Source of the DNA: Paraglaciecola polaris LMG 21857
GTDB lineage: Bacteria > Pseudomonadota > Gammaproteobacteria > Enterobacterales > Alteromonadaceae
Assembly (NCBI RefSeq): GCF_000315055.1
Contig: NZ_BAER01000042.1
Location: forward strand, 1-43,180
Length of the DNA: 43,180 bases
Direction: 5' to 3'
Positions 28,212-38,565 of the stretch are shown piece after piece. A program made the position numbers and the translations under genes. How positions within the stretch are numbered: the first letter of the stretch is position 1; the number at the start of each line of letters is the position of its first letter. The notes below the pieces were generated by a model, which was not told the origin of the DNA, searched no databases, and was given only the letters and a program-made list of their open reading frames with translations.

Positions 28212-29276
28212 ATGCCCAAAGGAATTTCATTTTCACCCATTTTAATCGCATTGCTTTTGGTTAGTGGCTTGCTAGTTTATTTGTACTTGCCCAATGATAC
28301 TAAGCAACAGGAACGTAAACCTAACGCTACGCCTGTAACGGCATATACCATGATTGAAGTGAAATTTCCGGTGACGGTAGAAGCATTAGGCACTGCCAAT
28401 GCAAATGAATCCGTTATGCTAACGGCGCAAAAATCAGACATAGTACAAACAATCAATTTTGATGATGGTGATTTAGTCAAAAAGGGCCAGTTGTTGCTTA
28501 AGTTGAGCGACCGAGAAGAACGGGCGCGCCTAAATGAACTGGATATAAATTTCCAAGAAGCAAAGCGTCAACTGAAGCGTATCGATAATCTAGCGCAACA
28601 AAGTGTCGCATCAGCCCAGTTACTTGATGAGCAAGAGGCGAATGTAAAGGCGTTTAAAGCCCAGCTCGAAGTCGCAAAAGCCCAATTGGATGAACTAGAA
28701 CTACGCGCACCTTTTAGCGGTTTATTAGGGGTGAGGCGGGTCAGTGTGGGGGCACTCGTTATGCCAGGTGACCTGATTGCGACTTTAGATGATTTACATA
28801 TAATTAAAATGGATTTCAGCATTGCGGAATCCCACTTATCCAGTGTTCATAAAGGTCAACAGGTTTCAGCTACATCGGTTGCCTATCCAGGGCAAAAATT
28901 TGAAGGCAAAATATCGAGTATCGCTTCTAGGGTTGACCCAGTAACACGGGCTATTCAAATTCGAGCTATCATTGACAACAAAGACTTAAAGCTTCGTCCG
29001 GGCATGTTGCTGCAAATTAAACTTCAAAAAGAAATCTTAGAAACACTTGTTTTGCCAGAAGGCGCATTGGTGCCCATTGAAGACAAGCAATTTGTGTTCG
29101 TCATTCAAGACAATAAAGTCGTCCGTCGAGAAGTCAAAGTGGGCTTGAGAAAGCCAGGTATTGCACAAATAACGTCTGGTTTGGAAGTCGGGGATAAGGT
29201 CGTTATTGAAGGGGCGCTTCGTCTGCGGGACGGCTCGGTTGTTAACGTGCTATCCATGCATACGTCGCAAGGATAA
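28212..29276 (+). CDS. RND efflux periplasmic adaptor (membrane fusion protein)
   Basis: 354-residue HlyD/AcrA-type adaptor linking an inner-membrane RND pump to an outer-membrane channel. One N-terminal hydrophobic segment (about 8-27) exports or anchors it. The split lipoyl/barrel-sandwich halves (VTVEALGTANANESVMLTAQ; LRAPFSGLLGVRRVSVGALV) flank an alpha-helical hairpin (about 100-155, rich in Glu/Gln/Arg). A beta-barrel and membrane-proximal domain follow. It lacks a lipobox Cys, so it is anchored by the helix rather than by lipid. It starts the operon with the pump gene five bases downstream. Substrate is unknown. Confidence 0.92.
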   Translation: MPKGISFSPILIALLLVSGLLVYLYLPNDTKQQERKPNATPVTAYTMIEVKFPVTVEALGTANANESVMLTAQKSDIVQTINFDDGDLVKKGQLLLKLSDREERARLNELDINFQEAKRQLKRIDNLAQQSVASAQLLDEQEANVKAFKAQLEVAKAQLDELELRAPFSGLLGVRRVSVGALVMPGDLIATLDDLHIIKMDFSIAESHLSSVHKGQQVSATSVAYPGQKFEGKISSIASRVDPVTRAIQIRAIIDNKDLKLRPGMLLQIKLQKEILETLVLPEGALVPIEDKQFVFVIQDNKVVRREVKVGLRKPGIAQITSGLEVGDKVVIEGALRLRDGSVVNVLSMHTSQG

Positions 29277-29281
29277 TCTCA

Positions 29282-32200
29282 ATGTTGTTATCAGATATTT
29301 CAATTAAACGCCCGGTCTTTGCTTCCGTTGTTAATCTACTTTTAGTGGTGTTTGGCATTGTTGCTGTCACGTTTCTTTCATTGCGAGAATACCCGGACGT
29401 CGATCCACCCATAGTGTCAATTAGCACTACCTATACAGGTGCCTCAGCGGCCATTATTGAGAGCCGGATTACACAATTATTGGAAGATCGCATCAGTGGT
29501 ATTGAAGGAATTAAAAACATTGAGTCGACCAGCACAAATGGGCGCTCTTCAATCAATGTTGAGTTTAATCTTTCTCGAGACATAGATGCGGCATCGAACG
29601 ATGTGCGCGAGCGCGTCAGCCGTGCATTGAACAATCTTCCGGATCAAGCTGATCCCCCTGAAGTATCTAAATCAACATCGGATGACGATGTTATCGTTTG
29701 GTACAATTTACGCAGTGACAACATGAGTGTCATGGAGTTAACGGACTACGCTGATCGCTACCTAGTGGACCGATTATCTGTGGTTGAGGGGGTGGCAAAT
29801 GTCCGTTTAGGTGGTGGGCGCAGTTACGCGATGAAAGTATGGCTTGATCGTAACGCAATGGCAGCCAGAGGCATCACCGTTGCAGACATAGAGCAGGTCA
29901 TCCGCGCAGAAAACGTCGAACTTCCCGCAGGTGAAGTGCAATCAAATCAACGGGACTTTGATGTACGCGTAGCACGCAGTTATTTGAGTCCTGACGACTT
30001 TTCAAAATTACCGGTTAAAGCTGGCGCGGATGGCTATCTCATTCGTTTAGGCGAAGTGGCTACTGTAGAACTGGGCGCCGAGGACGACGAAACCGAGTTC
30101 CGAGGCGATGGCGTTAATATGATCGGTTTAGGGATCACTAAACAATCAAAAGCCAATACCTTGGAAGTAGCAAGAGCCGCAAAAGTGGCGATAGATGAAA
30201 TTCAGCTAACTTTGCCTGATAATATATTTATCGTGCCTAGTTATGACTCATCCGTTTTTATCGAAGCGTCAATAAATGAAGTTTACGAGACCTTAGCCAT
30301 CGCTATGTTTATGGTTGTGTTAGTCATTTATGTGTTTCTAGGAAATATGCGCGCTACCCTCATTCCTGCGGTTACCGTTCCTGTTTCATTAGTCGCTGCA
30401 TTTACTGTGATGTATGCCCTTGGCTTCTCAATCAACTTACTTACCTTGTTAGCTTTAGTGTTAGCAATCGGTTTAGTCGTTGATGATGCGATTGTTGTGC
30501 TTGAAAATATTTCCAGGCGCATTGAGTTGGGAGAGCCGCCTTTGCTGGCTGCTTATCGCGGCGCACGGGAAGTAGGATTTGCAGTTATCGCCACAACCTT
30601 GGTACTAATAGCGGTATTCGTACCTCTAGTTTTTCTGCAGGGTAATATCGGTCGTTTATTTACCGAATTTGCTTTAGCAATTGCTGCTGCAGTAGCGTTT
30701 TCAAGTGTGACTGCGTTAACGCTCATTCCTATGTTGAGCTCTAAATTATTAAAGAAAACTAAGCGCACGACAGGTTTAAGTGCATGGATGGACAAGTCAT
30801 TTGCCAAGTTTGAAGGTGGTTATTTTAAAGTACTAGGTAAAACCATTCATCAGCCAATCCTAATGGCGTTACTCATATTGGTGAGCGTCGCTAGCTTGCT
30901 TCGTTTGGTCGAGATTTTGCCAAGTGAATTTGTGCCAAAAGAAGACCGTGGCAATTTCTTTATTCAAATTCAGTCGGCAGAGGGCGCGAGCTTTAAAGAA
31001 AACAGTAAAAGCATGAAGAAGGTAGAGGAAATTGTACTGCCCTATTTAGAAAGTGGCGAAGCTAATCGTGTACTTGTGCGCTTGCCTGGGTTTGGGGGCA
31101 GTGCTGGCATTGCGATTGTGGGAACGCCAATCGGAGATGATAAAAAGCGCTCTACGTTTGAATTGATGGATGAAATTAGTCAGAAGTTGTCGGTTATTCC
31201 AGACGTTAGAGCTTTCGCCATCATGCGTTCAAGCCTTGGGGGACGAGGGGTAGGGCGACCTGTACAATTTGTACTGCAAGGTAACACCTATGAGGAACTG
31301 GTCGGGTGGCGAGATAAGCTGCTCCTCATTGCGCAGGAAAACCCTAACTTATTGCGATTAGATTCTGATTATAAAGAAACGCTGCCTCAGCTACTGGTTA
31401 ATATAAATACTGAACGTGCTGCCGATTTAGGCGTATCGGTCAGTGATATAGGTACTACGTTGGAAACCATGTTGGGGCAACGCCGAGTATCGACTTTCCT
31501 AGACCGTGGTCAGGAATATGACGTCATACTGGAAGGACGCCGGGAAGATTATCGCAGCCCACAAAGTATTGATAATTTGTATGTGCGTTCATTTCGAACG
31601 GGCGAACTTATCCCTATGGACAATCTACTGCTCGTGGAGGAGCGCGCTACCTCATCGCGCTTAAATCGCTACAACCGTATGCGTAGTATTACTATCAGCG
31701 CGAATTTAGCTGAAGGCTACACTGTGGGTCAGGCGTTGGCGTATTTAAACAATATTGTTGACACTGAACTTCCTGAGGACGTGTCGGTTGATTACAAAGG
31801 GGAGTCTCAACTTTATCAAGAGTCAGGTAACTCAATCCTATTTATTTTCATTATGGCATTAGTTATTGTGTATTTGATCCTTGCTGCGCAGTTTGAAAGC
31901 TGGGTTCACCCTCTAGTTATCATGCTGACGGTGCCGTTGGCATTAGTCGGCGCGTTTGTGGGGTTATATTTTGCCGGTATGACCCTGAACATATACAGTC
32001 AGATTGGTTTAGTTATGTTGATAGGCCTCGCGGCTAAAAATGGTATTTTAATCGTTGAGTTTGCTAATCAATTACGCGATGCAGGTGTCGAGTTCGAGTT
32101 GGCGCTTAAAAGAGCAGCGATGCTTCGCTTGCGTCCCATCGTTATGACAAGCTTTACAACCGTATTTAGCTCTTTACCCTTAGTGTTTGCAAGTGGGGCC

Positions 32201-32392
32201 GGCTCTGAAAGTAGAACGGTTATCGGCATGGTGATTTTCGCCGGCGTGTTGGTATCAACGATACTGACGCTGTTTATTATCCCTACTGCATATTACTGGT
32301 TAGCACGCAATACGGGCTCACCACTGGCTATTACGCAAAAATTAGACAAATTAGAGCAAGACATCCCCTATAAAAAAGGCGATGAGTTTTAA
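29282..32392 (+). CDS. RND efflux pump, HAE-1 (AcrB/MexF-like) permease
   Basis: Inner-membrane, proton-driven multidrug-type exporter of 1036 residues, normal length. It starts LLSDISIKRPVFASVVN as HAE-1 pumps do. Twelve membrane segments are expected with two large periplasmic loops. The proton-relay Asp pair is present (Asp401-Asp402 in GLVVDDAIVVLEN), as is the conserved Lys in LAAKNGILIVEFANQL. The tail is short and hydrophilic. It is coupled to the adaptor gene (five-base gap). No TolC-type gene is adjacent, so it must share an outer-membrane channel encoded elsewhere. A strong hairpin terminator follows. Confidence 0.95.
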   Translation: MLLSDISIKRPVFASVVNLLLVVFGIVAVTFLSLREYPDVDPPIVSISTTYTGASAAIIESRITQLLEDRISGIEGIKNIESTSTNGRSSINVEFNLSRDIDAASNDVRERVSRALNNLPDQADPPEVSKSTSDDDVIVWYNLRSDNMSVMELTDYADRYLVDRLSVVEGVANVRLGGGRSYAMKVWLDRNAMAARGITVADIEQVIRAENVELPAGEVQSNQRDFDVRVARSYLSPDDFSKLPVKAGADGYLIRLGEVATVELGAEDDETEFRGDGVNMIGLGITKQSKANTLEVARAAKVAIDEIQLTLPDNIFIVPSYDSSVFIEASINEVYETLAIAMFMVVLVIYVFLGNMRATLIPAVTVPVSLVAAFTVMYALGFSINLLTLLALVLAIGLVVDDAIVVLENISRRIELGEPPLLAAYRGAREVGFAVIATTLVLIAVFVPLVFLQGNIGRLFTEFALAIAAAVAFSSVTALTLIPMLSSKLLKKTKRTTGLSAWMDKSFAKFEGGYFKVLGKTIHQPILMALLILVSVASLLRLVEILPSEFVPKEDRGNFFIQIQSAEGASFKENSKSMKKVEEIVLPYLESGEANRVLVRLPGFGGSAGIAIVGTPIGDDKKRSTFELMDEISQKLSVIPDVRAFAIMRSSLGGRGVGRPVQFVLQGNTYEELVGWRDKLLLIAQENPNLLRLDSDYKETLPQLLVNINTERAADLGVSVSDIGTTLETMLGQRRVSTFLDRGQEYDVILEGRREDYRSPQSIDNLYVRSFRTGELIPMDNLLLVEERATSSRLNRYNRMRSITISANLAEGYTVGQALAYLNNIVDTELPEDVSVDYKGESQLYQESGNSILFIFIMALVIVYLILAAQFESWVHPLVIMLTVPLALVGAFVGLYFAGMTLNIYSQIGLVMLIGLAAKNGILIVEFANQLRDAGVEFELALKRAAMLRLRPIVMTSFTTVFSSLPLVFASGAGSESRTVIGMVIFAGVLVSTILTLFIIPTAYYWLARNTGSPLAITQKLDKLEQDIPYKKGDEF

Positions 32393-32408
32393 TCACTGAC
32401 GGTTCTAC

Positions 32409-32457
32409 AAAGCGGCTAAGTTAATGGCGTTACGTCATAACTTAGGCCGCTTTTTTT
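32409..32457 (+). terminator. Rho-independent terminator after the efflux operon
   Basis: AAAGCGGCTAAGTTA (32409-32423) pairs with TAACTTAGGCCGCTTT (32438-32453) with one bulged base, followed by a T-run. Confidence 0.9.
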
Positions 32458-32580
32458 ATATTTAACGTACGCCCCAATGTAAATAAGTACTTACCTAGTG
32501 CAAGCCTGAAGGTTACCGGAAGCCTGAAAGTGGCATGTCGTTATTGGCTAAAAATTAGTTGAATCATTAATTGCAGGCGA

Positions 32581-32610
32581 AAAAAAACCGGATAGTAAAT
32601 CCGGTTTTTT
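32581..32610. terminator. Terminator after rpoD (bidirectional sequence)
   Basis: AAACCGGAT (32585-32593) pairs with ATCCGGTTT (32599-32607), with A-run and T-run on the two sides. On the minus strand it ends the rpsU-yqeY-dnaG-rpoD transcript. Confidence 0.9.
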
Positions 32611-32638
32611 AATATTACAGCATATCTACATGTCTTGA

Positions 32639-34480
32639 CTATTCGTCTAAGAAACTACGTAGTTGCTCTGAACGACTAGGGTGGCGTAACTTACGTAGCG
32701 CCTTAGCTTCAATTTGACGAATACGCTCACGTGTTACATCAAACTGCTTACCTACTTCTTCAAGGGTATGATCTGTGTTCATATCAATACCAAAGCGCAT
32801 TCTTAATACTTTTGCTTCACGCGCGGTTAGGCCAGCCAGTACTTCTTGCGTCGCGTTTTTCAAGCTGCCGCCAGTGGCGGAATCAAGCGGCTGTACGATT
32901 GTGCTGTCTTCGATGAAATCCCCTAAATGCGAATCTTCATCATCGCCGATAGGTGTTTCCATTGAAATGGGTTCTTTAGCAATCTTCAATACCTTACGGA
33001 TTTTGTCTTCCGGCATTAACATGCGCTCTGATAATTCTTCAGGTGTTGGCTCGCGCCCCATTTCTTGTAACATTTGACGAGATATGCGGTTTAGCTTGTT
33101 GATCGTCTCAATCATGTGCACAGGGATACGGATAGTACGCGCCTGATCGGCAATTGAGCGAGTGATTGCTTGACGTATCCACCAAGTAGCATAAGTTGAA
33201 AACTTATAACCACGACGATATTCAAACTTATCAACGGCTTTCATCAGACCGATGTTACCTTCTTGAATCAAATCCAAGAATTGTAAGCCACGGTTAGTGT
33301 ATTTTTTTGCAATTGAGATAACTAAACGTAAGTTAGCTTCAACCATTTCTTTCTTAGCACGACGAGCTTTGGCTTCGCCAATCGACATACGACGGTTGAT
33401 GTCTTTAATGTCAGCTATGATTAAACCGGTTTCGTCCTCTACGGCATTCATTTTGCCGATACTACGTTCTAGTTCTTCTTGGTGAACTCTAATTTCTTCA
33501 GCATAAGGCACACTAGATGCTAAAATTTCAAATAACCAATCAGTACTAGTTTCATTGCCTGAGAACGCTTTAATAAAGTCTTTCTTCGGCATTTTAGCTG
33601 TGACAACACAGTGTTTCATCACGATGCGCTCTTGCACACGGATGCGATCCATCATGCTGCGCATGTTTTTAACCATGCGATCAAACTGTTTAGGCACTAA
33701 ACGGAATTCTTTAAAAATCTCGCTTAATGCATCAATCTCTTTACGAGAATTTGCGTGTGACCGGCCTTTTGAAGCGATAACATCACGTGCTTTTTCATAT
33801 TGCACACGTAGTTCAGAAAATTTCTCACGAGCTTCTTCTGGATCTGGGCCCGTGTCTTCTTCTTCTTCGTCTTCATCATCGCTGTCATCACCATCGTCAT
33901 CTTCGTCATCTAAATCTTCTTCAGATAACTCAGAGCCAATGTGGGTAGCAGTAGGGGCGATATTGTCTGCTTCATTAGGATCAACAAAACCAACTATGAT
34001 ATCACTTAGACGAATTTCTTCGGCTTCGAACATGTCCCACTGATCTAGCAAATACGTGATGGCTTCAGGGTATTCTGCAACTGAACACTGTACCTGATTG
34101 ATGCCTTCTTCAATGCGTTTGGCGATAACAATTTCGCCTTCACGAGTCAGTAGTTCAACCGTACCCATTTCACGCATATACATACGTACTGGATCTGTTG
34201 TTCTACCAATTTCGCTTTCCACTGTAGCTAGCGCTTGGGCTGCCGCTTCCGCAACTTCCTCATCGGGCGCATTTTCTTGCATCAAAAGCTCATCGGAGTC
34301 AGGCGCGTTTTCAAACACCTTAATTCCCATATCGTTGATCATGCGAATGATGTCTTCGATCTGATCGGAATCAACTATATCTTGAGGCAGGTGATCATTT
34401 ACTTCAGCAAAGGTCAAGTAGCCTTGTTCTTTACCTTTGGCAATGAGGAGTTTTATCTGTGACTGCTTGCTTTGCACCAT
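32639..34480 (-). CDS. rpoD: RNA polymerase primary sigma factor RpoD (sigma-70)
   Basis: Housekeeping sigma factor, 613 residues, as in E. coli. Seen: N-terminal region 1.1 ([21 protein letters not shown]), region 1.2 ([16 protein letters not shown]), and a non-conserved acidic stretch (about 197-226, long Asp/Glu runs). Region 2 has the -10 recognition segment ([14 protein letters not shown]), and region 4 carries the -35 helix-turn-helix ([20 protein letters not shown]). It is last gene of the macromolecular-synthesis operon. The ATG at 34480 follows AAGG. Confidence 0.97.
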   Translation of the reverse strand: MVQSKQSQIKLLIAKGKEQGYLTFAEVNDHLPQDIVDSDQIEDIIRMINDMGIKVFENAPDSDELLMQENAPDEEVAEAAAQALATVESEIGRTTDPVRMYMREMGTVELLTREGEIVIAKRIEEGINQVQCSVAEYPEAITYLLDQWDMFEAEEIRLSDIIVGFVDPNEADNIAPTATHIGSELSEEDLDDEDDDGDDSDDEDEEEEDTGPDPEEAREKFSELRVQYEKARDVIASKGRSHANSRKEIDALSEIFKEFRLVPKQFDRMVKNMRSMMDRIRVQERIVMKHCVVTAKMPKKDFIKAFSGNETSTDWLFEILASSVPYAEEIRVHQEELERSIGKMNAVEDETGLIIADIKDINRRMSIGEAKARRAKKEMVEANLRLVISIAKKYTNRGLQFLDLIQEGNIGLMKAVDKFEYRRGYKFSTYATWWIRQAITRSIADQARTIRIPVHMIETINKLNRISRQMLQEMGREPTPEELSERMLMPEDKIRKVLKIAKEPISMETPIGDDEDSHLGDFIEDSTIVQPLDSATGGSLKNATQEVLAGLTAREAKVLRMRFGIDMNTDHTLEEVGKQFDVTRERIRQIEAKALRKLRHPSRSEQLRSFLDE

Positions 34481-34625
34481 ATACCTTACACTTCTCGATT
34501 TGGGTTAAAAATGCATCCTGAATACGGTAAACCGCGTTCAATATGCTAAATACTTTGCTTGGGCTCGAGGCTGTAGCGAATTAGCCAGTATAGCAGACTC
34601 GACCACCCTTGGGCTAGATGTTGGG

Positions 34626-36392
34626 TCATTTTTGTTCTTTTACAAGTAGATTTAGCTCTTGTTTTTCATCTACACTGAGATTGCCTAAGCGTGCTTTGGA
34701 CATTAATTCATCCATTCTGCTCTTGAAATGCCAATCCAGTAATTTGGCGAAACTGTCCTTGAAGACCATAACCTGGTTCTCTTCTGCATATTCCCAGCTT
34801 AATAACTTGGCTAAATTTTTACTTTGCGGATGATCTCTAAAATACTCTAATACTTGTGCGGTATTCGCCTTAGGTTTGGTGAGACAAAACTGAAAAAGTT
34901 CGCTTAAAAAATCTAGCCCAGGCACTTGCATGTTGCCCAGTGCTGCTGGGTTTGCGTGCTGACATTGGGACGCAATGGCGGGTTGATCAAGTAATAAACG
35001 GATCATCATTCTAACCGGCGATATTTTGGCTTTATTAAGCGCCGTGAAATCCAGTTTTGCCCCTGCTTTATGCTGGTTTGCTTTAGCAACATCTTGCTCT
35101 AACCGGTGGCGATTTCGATCGCCCATATAGTTGCTCAGTTCAGAGGTTAATATCGCACGTTGATTATCGCCTTGGATCTGCTCAATCATGGGCATGGCTT
35201 CCGCTTTTAAAGCCGCTTTTCCTTCTGCGCTGCCAATATGGTGGCGCTGAAGTAAATTATCAAAGAAGAATTTTGATAAAGGCACTGAGTCGGTAACCAA
35301 TTTCTGCTCAAAAGCCTCTTTGCCGATTTGACGTACCAAGGTGTCTGGATCTTCACCGTCGGGTAGAAACAAAAACTTCATTTCTACGCCGTCTTTTAAA
35401 TAGGGTAAGGCATTTTCTAGGGCGCGCCATGCTGCTTCGCGTCCTGCCCGGTCTCCGTCATAACAACACACCACTTCACTCGTGGTTCGAAAAAGCATTT
35501 GTATATGCTCGGCAGTCGTCGCAGTACCCAGTGATGCCACTGCATATTTGATGTCAAATTGCGCTAGGGCAACCACATCCATATAGCCTTCCACTATCAT
35601 GACCCGGGGCAAGTTACGGTGGGCTTGTTTAGCTTGGTAAAAGCCGTACAGTTCATTGCCTTTGTGGAAAATACGCGTTTCAGGTGAGTTGAGGTATTTG
35701 GGTGTACCATCACCTAATACACGACCACCAAAGCCCACAATACGTCCGCGTTTATCCCGGATGGGGAACATAATTCGCTCGCGAAAAAAGTCAAACCGAC
35801 GGCGATTATCGTTTTGGGTGATCAATTTCAAGTCAAGCAATTGTTCTTGGGTTTCCGGGCTACGTCCAAACGTGCTGAGCACCGCATCCCACTCGGTTGG
35901 GGCGTAGCCTATGCCGAAAGCCTTAACAACCTCACCACTTAAGCCTCGTCGTTTTAAGTAATCAATGGCCCGCTCTTTATCGGCATGCACTTTGAGTTGT
36001 TGTGAAAAATACCGAGATACCGTTTCCATCAACTCGTAATCGTCCGCCTTTTGTTGTTTCTGTTCAGCGGTGGGGGCAGGGGTTGAGTTTTTCTCTCTGG
36101 GCACATCAACACTGTGATATTGAGCGAGTTCTTCAATGGCTTCCGGGAATTCGAGGCGGTCATATTCCATCAAAAAGGAAATAACGTTGCCGTGGGCGCC
36201 GCAACCAAAGCAGTGATAAAATTGTTTGTCTTGGCTTACCGTGAAAGAAGGACTTTTTTCGTTATGAAATGGGCAGCATGCTTGATAATTTCTGCCTGCC
36301 TTTTTCAGTTTAACGCGATTGTCTACTACCTCAACAATATCGGTGCGAGCGATGAGATCATCAATAAATTCACGAGGTATACGGCCGTTCAT
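34626..36392 (-). CDS. dnaG: DNA primase DnaG
   Basis: Makes RNA primers for replication at the fork with DnaB helicase. It has 588 residues. The N-terminal CHC2 zinc-binding domain has Cys40, His43, Cys61 and Cys64 (CCPFHNEKSPSF, CFGCGAHGN). The TOPRIM catalytic core has VEGYMDVVAL and YDGDRAGREAAWRA. The C-terminal helicase-binding region follows. It lies between yqeY and rpoD in the conserved operon. A hairpin between yqeY and dnaG (36465-36494) probably reduces transcription into it. Confidence 0.97.
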   Translation of the reverse strand: MNGRIPREFIDDLIARTDIVEVVDNRVKLKKAGRNYQACCPFHNEKSPSFTVSQDKQFYHCFGCGAHGNVISFLMEYDRLEFPEAIEELAQYHSVDVPREKNSTPAPTAEQKQQKADDYELMETVSRYFSQQLKVHADKERAIDYLKRRGLSGEVVKAFGIGYAPTEWDAVLSTFGRSPETQEQLLDLKLITQNDNRRRFDFFRERIMFPIRDKRGRIVGFGGRVLGDGTPKYLNSPETRIFHKGNELYGFYQAKQAHRNLPRVMIVEGYMDVVALAQFDIKYAVASLGTATTAEHIQMLFRTTSEVVCCYDGDRAGREAAWRALENALPYLKDGVEMKFLFLPDGEDPDTLVRQIGKEAFEQKLVTDSVPLSKFFFDNLLQRHHIGSAEGKAALKAEAMPMIEQIQGDNQRAILTSELSNYMGDRNRHRLEQDVAKANQHKAGAKLDFTALNKAKISPVRMMIRLLLDQPAIASQCQHANPAALGNMQVPGLDFLSELFQFCLTKPKANTAQVLEYFRDHPQSKNLAKLLSWEYAEENQVMVFKDSFAKLLDWHFKSRMDELMSKARLGNLSVDEKQELNLLVKEQK

Positions 36393-36464
36393 GTCAACTT
36401 CTCAATATCTTCGCGTAAAAGCAGGAAATGGTGCAACACAGCACTATACGTGTTGGGTAAAAAC

Positions 36465-36494
36465 AAACAAGCCGCAAATAAATGCGGCTTGTTT
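36465..36494 (-). terminator. Attenuating hairpin between yqeY and dnaG
   Basis: AAACAAGCCGCA (36465-36476) pairs perfectly with TGCGGCTTGTTT (36483-36494). On the minus strand it is followed by a T-rich stretch (GTTTTTAC). It lies inside the operon, so it is likely a partial terminator that lowers dnaG and rpoD relative to rpsU, as in the E. coli rpsU-dnaG-rpoD operon. Confidence 0.8.
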
Positions 36495-36547
36495 ACAATA
36501 AACTAGGTGGGGGCCGATAACTATAAAGGCTATTTTAAGGGCTCTAG

Positions 36548-36991
36548 CTAAACTAACTTAGCTTTTATTTGACCGCTTAATTTCCCCATGTCAGCTCTAC
36601 CTTGAACTTTAGGTTTTAGCCACGCCATCACTTTACCCATATCTTGCATTCCACTTGCTTGCGACTCGACCATAGCTTGGTCTATCAACACACTAAGTTC
36701 TTCTTCGCTTAGTGCTTGGGGCAAAAAGGTTTGCAAAATATCGATTTCGGCAAGTTCTATCGTTACTAAATCTTGACGGTTTGCTTGTTCGAACTGACTC
36801 GCAGCATCTTTTCTCTGTTTTACCATCTTAGTAAGCAGAGCAATGACATCGCTGTCGTTGAGCTCTATACGCTCGTCAACTTCACGTTGTTTAACCGCTG
36901 CTAACGCCATGCGAATAGTGCTAAGACTAATTTTGTCTTTGGCGCGCATTGCATCTTTTAGGGCATTTTTTAAATCATCTAACAAAGACAT
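36548..36991 (-). CDS. yqeY: GatB/YqeY-domain protein
   Basis: 147-residue cytosolic protein of the YqeY family, similar to the tRNA-binding C-terminal domain of the GatB amidotransferase subunit. Seen: SLLDDLKNALKDAMRAKDK, LSTIRMALAAVKQREVD, EIDILQTFLPQALSEEEL, and GKVMAWLKPKVQGRADM near the end. Exact function is unknown. Between rpsU and dnaG, it is a regular member of this operon in many bacteria. Confidence 0.93.
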   Translation of the reverse strand: MSLLDDLKNALKDAMRAKDKISLSTIRMALAAVKQREVDERIELNDSDVIALLTKMVKQRKDAASQFEQANRQDLVTIELAEIDILQTFLPQALSEEELSVLIDQAMVESQASGMQDMGKVMAWLKPKVQGRADMGKLSGQIKAKLV

Positions 36992-37040
36992 GAAATCGAC
37001 TCGAAGAAATACTTAAAATAAAACTAAGATAAAACTGCAA

Positions 37041-37066
37041 AGGGTGTTTAATACGTTAAACACCCT
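37041..37066 (-). terminator. Strong hairpin just after rpsU
   Basis: AGGGTGTTTAA and TTAAACACCCT form an eleven-bp perfect stem with a four-base loop, ending ten bases past the rpsU stop. On the minus strand only a weak T stretch follows. It may act as a processing or mRNA-stabilising hairpin or a leaky terminator. Confidence 0.6.
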
Positions 37067-37075
37067 AGGAGAGAA

Positions 37076-37291
37076 TTAGTACAATCTGATGCGACGTGCG
37101 TTTTCGCGAGACAACTTCTTCAAAAGACGTTTTTTAGCTGCTGCTTTCTTACGCTTACGTTCCCAAGTCGGCTTTTCAAAAAATTCGCGACGACGAACTT
37201 CTGAAAGAACACCTGCTTTTTCACATGAACGTTTAAAACGACGCAACGCTACGTCAAATGGTTCGTTTTCTCTAACTTTAACGATTGGCAT
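37076..37291 (-). CDS. rpsU: 30S ribosomal protein S21
   Basis: 71-residue highly basic small-subunit protein needed for mRNA recognition by the ribosome. Begins [20 protein letters not shown] and ends [11 protein letters not shown], matching S21 from gammaproteobacteria throughout. First gene of rpsU-yqeY-dnaG-rpoD. Divergent from tsaD, an order common in the group. GAGGTGAG precedes the ATG. Confidence 0.97.
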   Translation of the reverse strand: MPIVKVRENEPFDVALRRFKRSCEKAGVLSEVRRREFFEKPTWERKRKKAAAKKRLLKKLSRENARRIRLY

Positions 37292-37442
37292 TAAAATCTC
37301 ACCTCAAAAATAAATACTTTGTCTGCCAGCGCAAAAAATAACCGGCTCGGTTAAAAATGGTGCGGAATTTTAAGCATATAAGCTAACAAAGTAAAGACCC
37401 GATATGGGAAATATTGGATTAGTCGCGGATTATTCACTCTAA

Positions 37443-37460
37443 TATGGTGAAATCACCATA
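37443..37460. promoter_or_regulatory. 18-bp palindrome upstream of tsaD
   Basis: TATGGTGA-AA-TCACCATA is a perfect inverted repeat in the rpsU/tsaD divergent region, ending just before the AGGAAAGG of the tsaD leader. It could be an operator or an mRNA hairpin next to the ribosome-binding site. No matching regulator is evident. Confidence 0.45.
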
Positions 37461-37509
37461 GGAAAGGTAGAATGTGCGGCCTAACTTAACTCGGAACACC
37501 ACTTCTACT

Positions 37510-38523
37510 ATGCGCGTTATTGGTATTGAAACATCCTGTGATGAAACAGGCATCGCCGTTTACGACGAACAACAAGGTTTATTATCTCATCAACTCTATA
37601 GTCAAGTAAAGTTGCATGCGGATTACGGTGGTGTGGTACCTGAGCTCGCATCTCGAGATCATGTACGCAAAATTGTGCCTTTAATTAAGCAAGCGTTGGT
37701 GGATGCGAACTGCACACAAAGTGATATCGATGGTATTGCCTTTACCAAAGGACCTGGATTAGTCGGCGCTTTATTAGTGGGTTCATCCGTCGCACGTAGT
37801 TTGGCTTTTGCTTGGGGAGTGCCGGCTGTAGGCGTGCATCACATGGAAGGACATCTACTGGCTCCTGTGCTTGATGAGCCAGCGCCTGAATTTCCTTTTG
37901 TGGCGCTATTAGTTTCAGGTGGCCATTCGATGATGGTGCGAGTGGATGGTATCGGACAATATGAAATACTCGGCGAGTCAGTGGACGATGCTGCAGGTGA
38001 AGCTTTTGATAAAACAGCTAAATTGCTGGGCCTTGATTATCCTGGTGGGCCACTATTGGCCAAAATGGCGGAAAAGGGCGAAGCCGGTCATTATAAATTT
38101 CCCCGGCCGATGACTGACCGCCCAGGGTTAGATTTTAGTTTTAGTGGGTTGAAAACTTTCGCTGCTAATACTATCCGCGGTTCTGACCAGTCTGAGCAAA
38201 GCAAAGCTAACATTGCCTATGCATTTCAAGAAGCGGTAATAGATACGCTTGCCATCAAGTGTAAGCGAGCGCTGAAACAAACAGGCCTCAAAAGATTGGT
38301 TATCGCTGGCGGAGTAAGCGCTAACAAGCAATTGCGTGTCGAGTTCGCATTGATGATGAAAAAACTACAAGGTACAGTATTTTATCCGCGTTTAGAGTTC
38401 TGTACAGATAACGGCGCAATGATTGCCTATGCTGGTTTACAGCGTCTTAAAGCAGGTGAAAGTGAAGGCTTGTCAACAAAAGCTCAGCCTCGTTGGTCGT
38501 TAGACGAACTGCCTGCAATCTAA
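37510..38523 (+). CDS. tsaD: tRNA N6-threonylcarbamoyladenosine transferase subunit TsaD
   Basis: Transfers the threonylcarbamoyl group to A37 of ANN-decoding tRNAs, acting with TsaB, TsaE and TsaC (not in the window). It has 337 residues, as in E. coli. Metal-binding HMEGH (His111, His115), N-terminal [19 protein letters not shown] and the late [11 protein letters not shown] are visible. The ATG at 37510 matches the family N-terminus (MRVIGIETS) but has no good Shine-Dalgarno sequence. A GTG at 37474, after AGGAAAGG, would add twelve residues in frame, so the start is not certain. Confidence 0.95.
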   Translation: MRVIGIETSCDETGIAVYDEQQGLLSHQLYSQVKLHADYGGVVPELASRDHVRKIVPLIKQALVDANCTQSDIDGIAFTKGPGLVGALLVGSSVARSLAFAWGVPAVGVHHMEGHLLAPVLDEPAPEFPFVALLVSGGHSMMVRVDGIGQYEILGESVDDAAGEAFDKTAKLLGLDYPGGPLLAKMAEKGEAGHYKFPRPMTDRPGLDFSFSGLKTFAANTIRGSDQSEQSKANIAYAFQEAVIDTLAIKCKRALKQTGLKRLVIAGGVSANKQLRVEFALMMKKLQGTVFYPRLEFCTDNGAMIAYAGLQRLKAGESEGLSTKAQPRWSLDELPAI

Positions 38524-38565
38524 TGCTTGGTGGGGTTTGGGCTAACAAGGAAACGGTTTTGAGCA

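Noticed and set aside
33800-33950. Asp/Glu-rich repeat-like stretch in rpoD
   Set aside because: Acidic low-complexity insertion in the non-conserved region is common in RpoD of this order; not a separate element.
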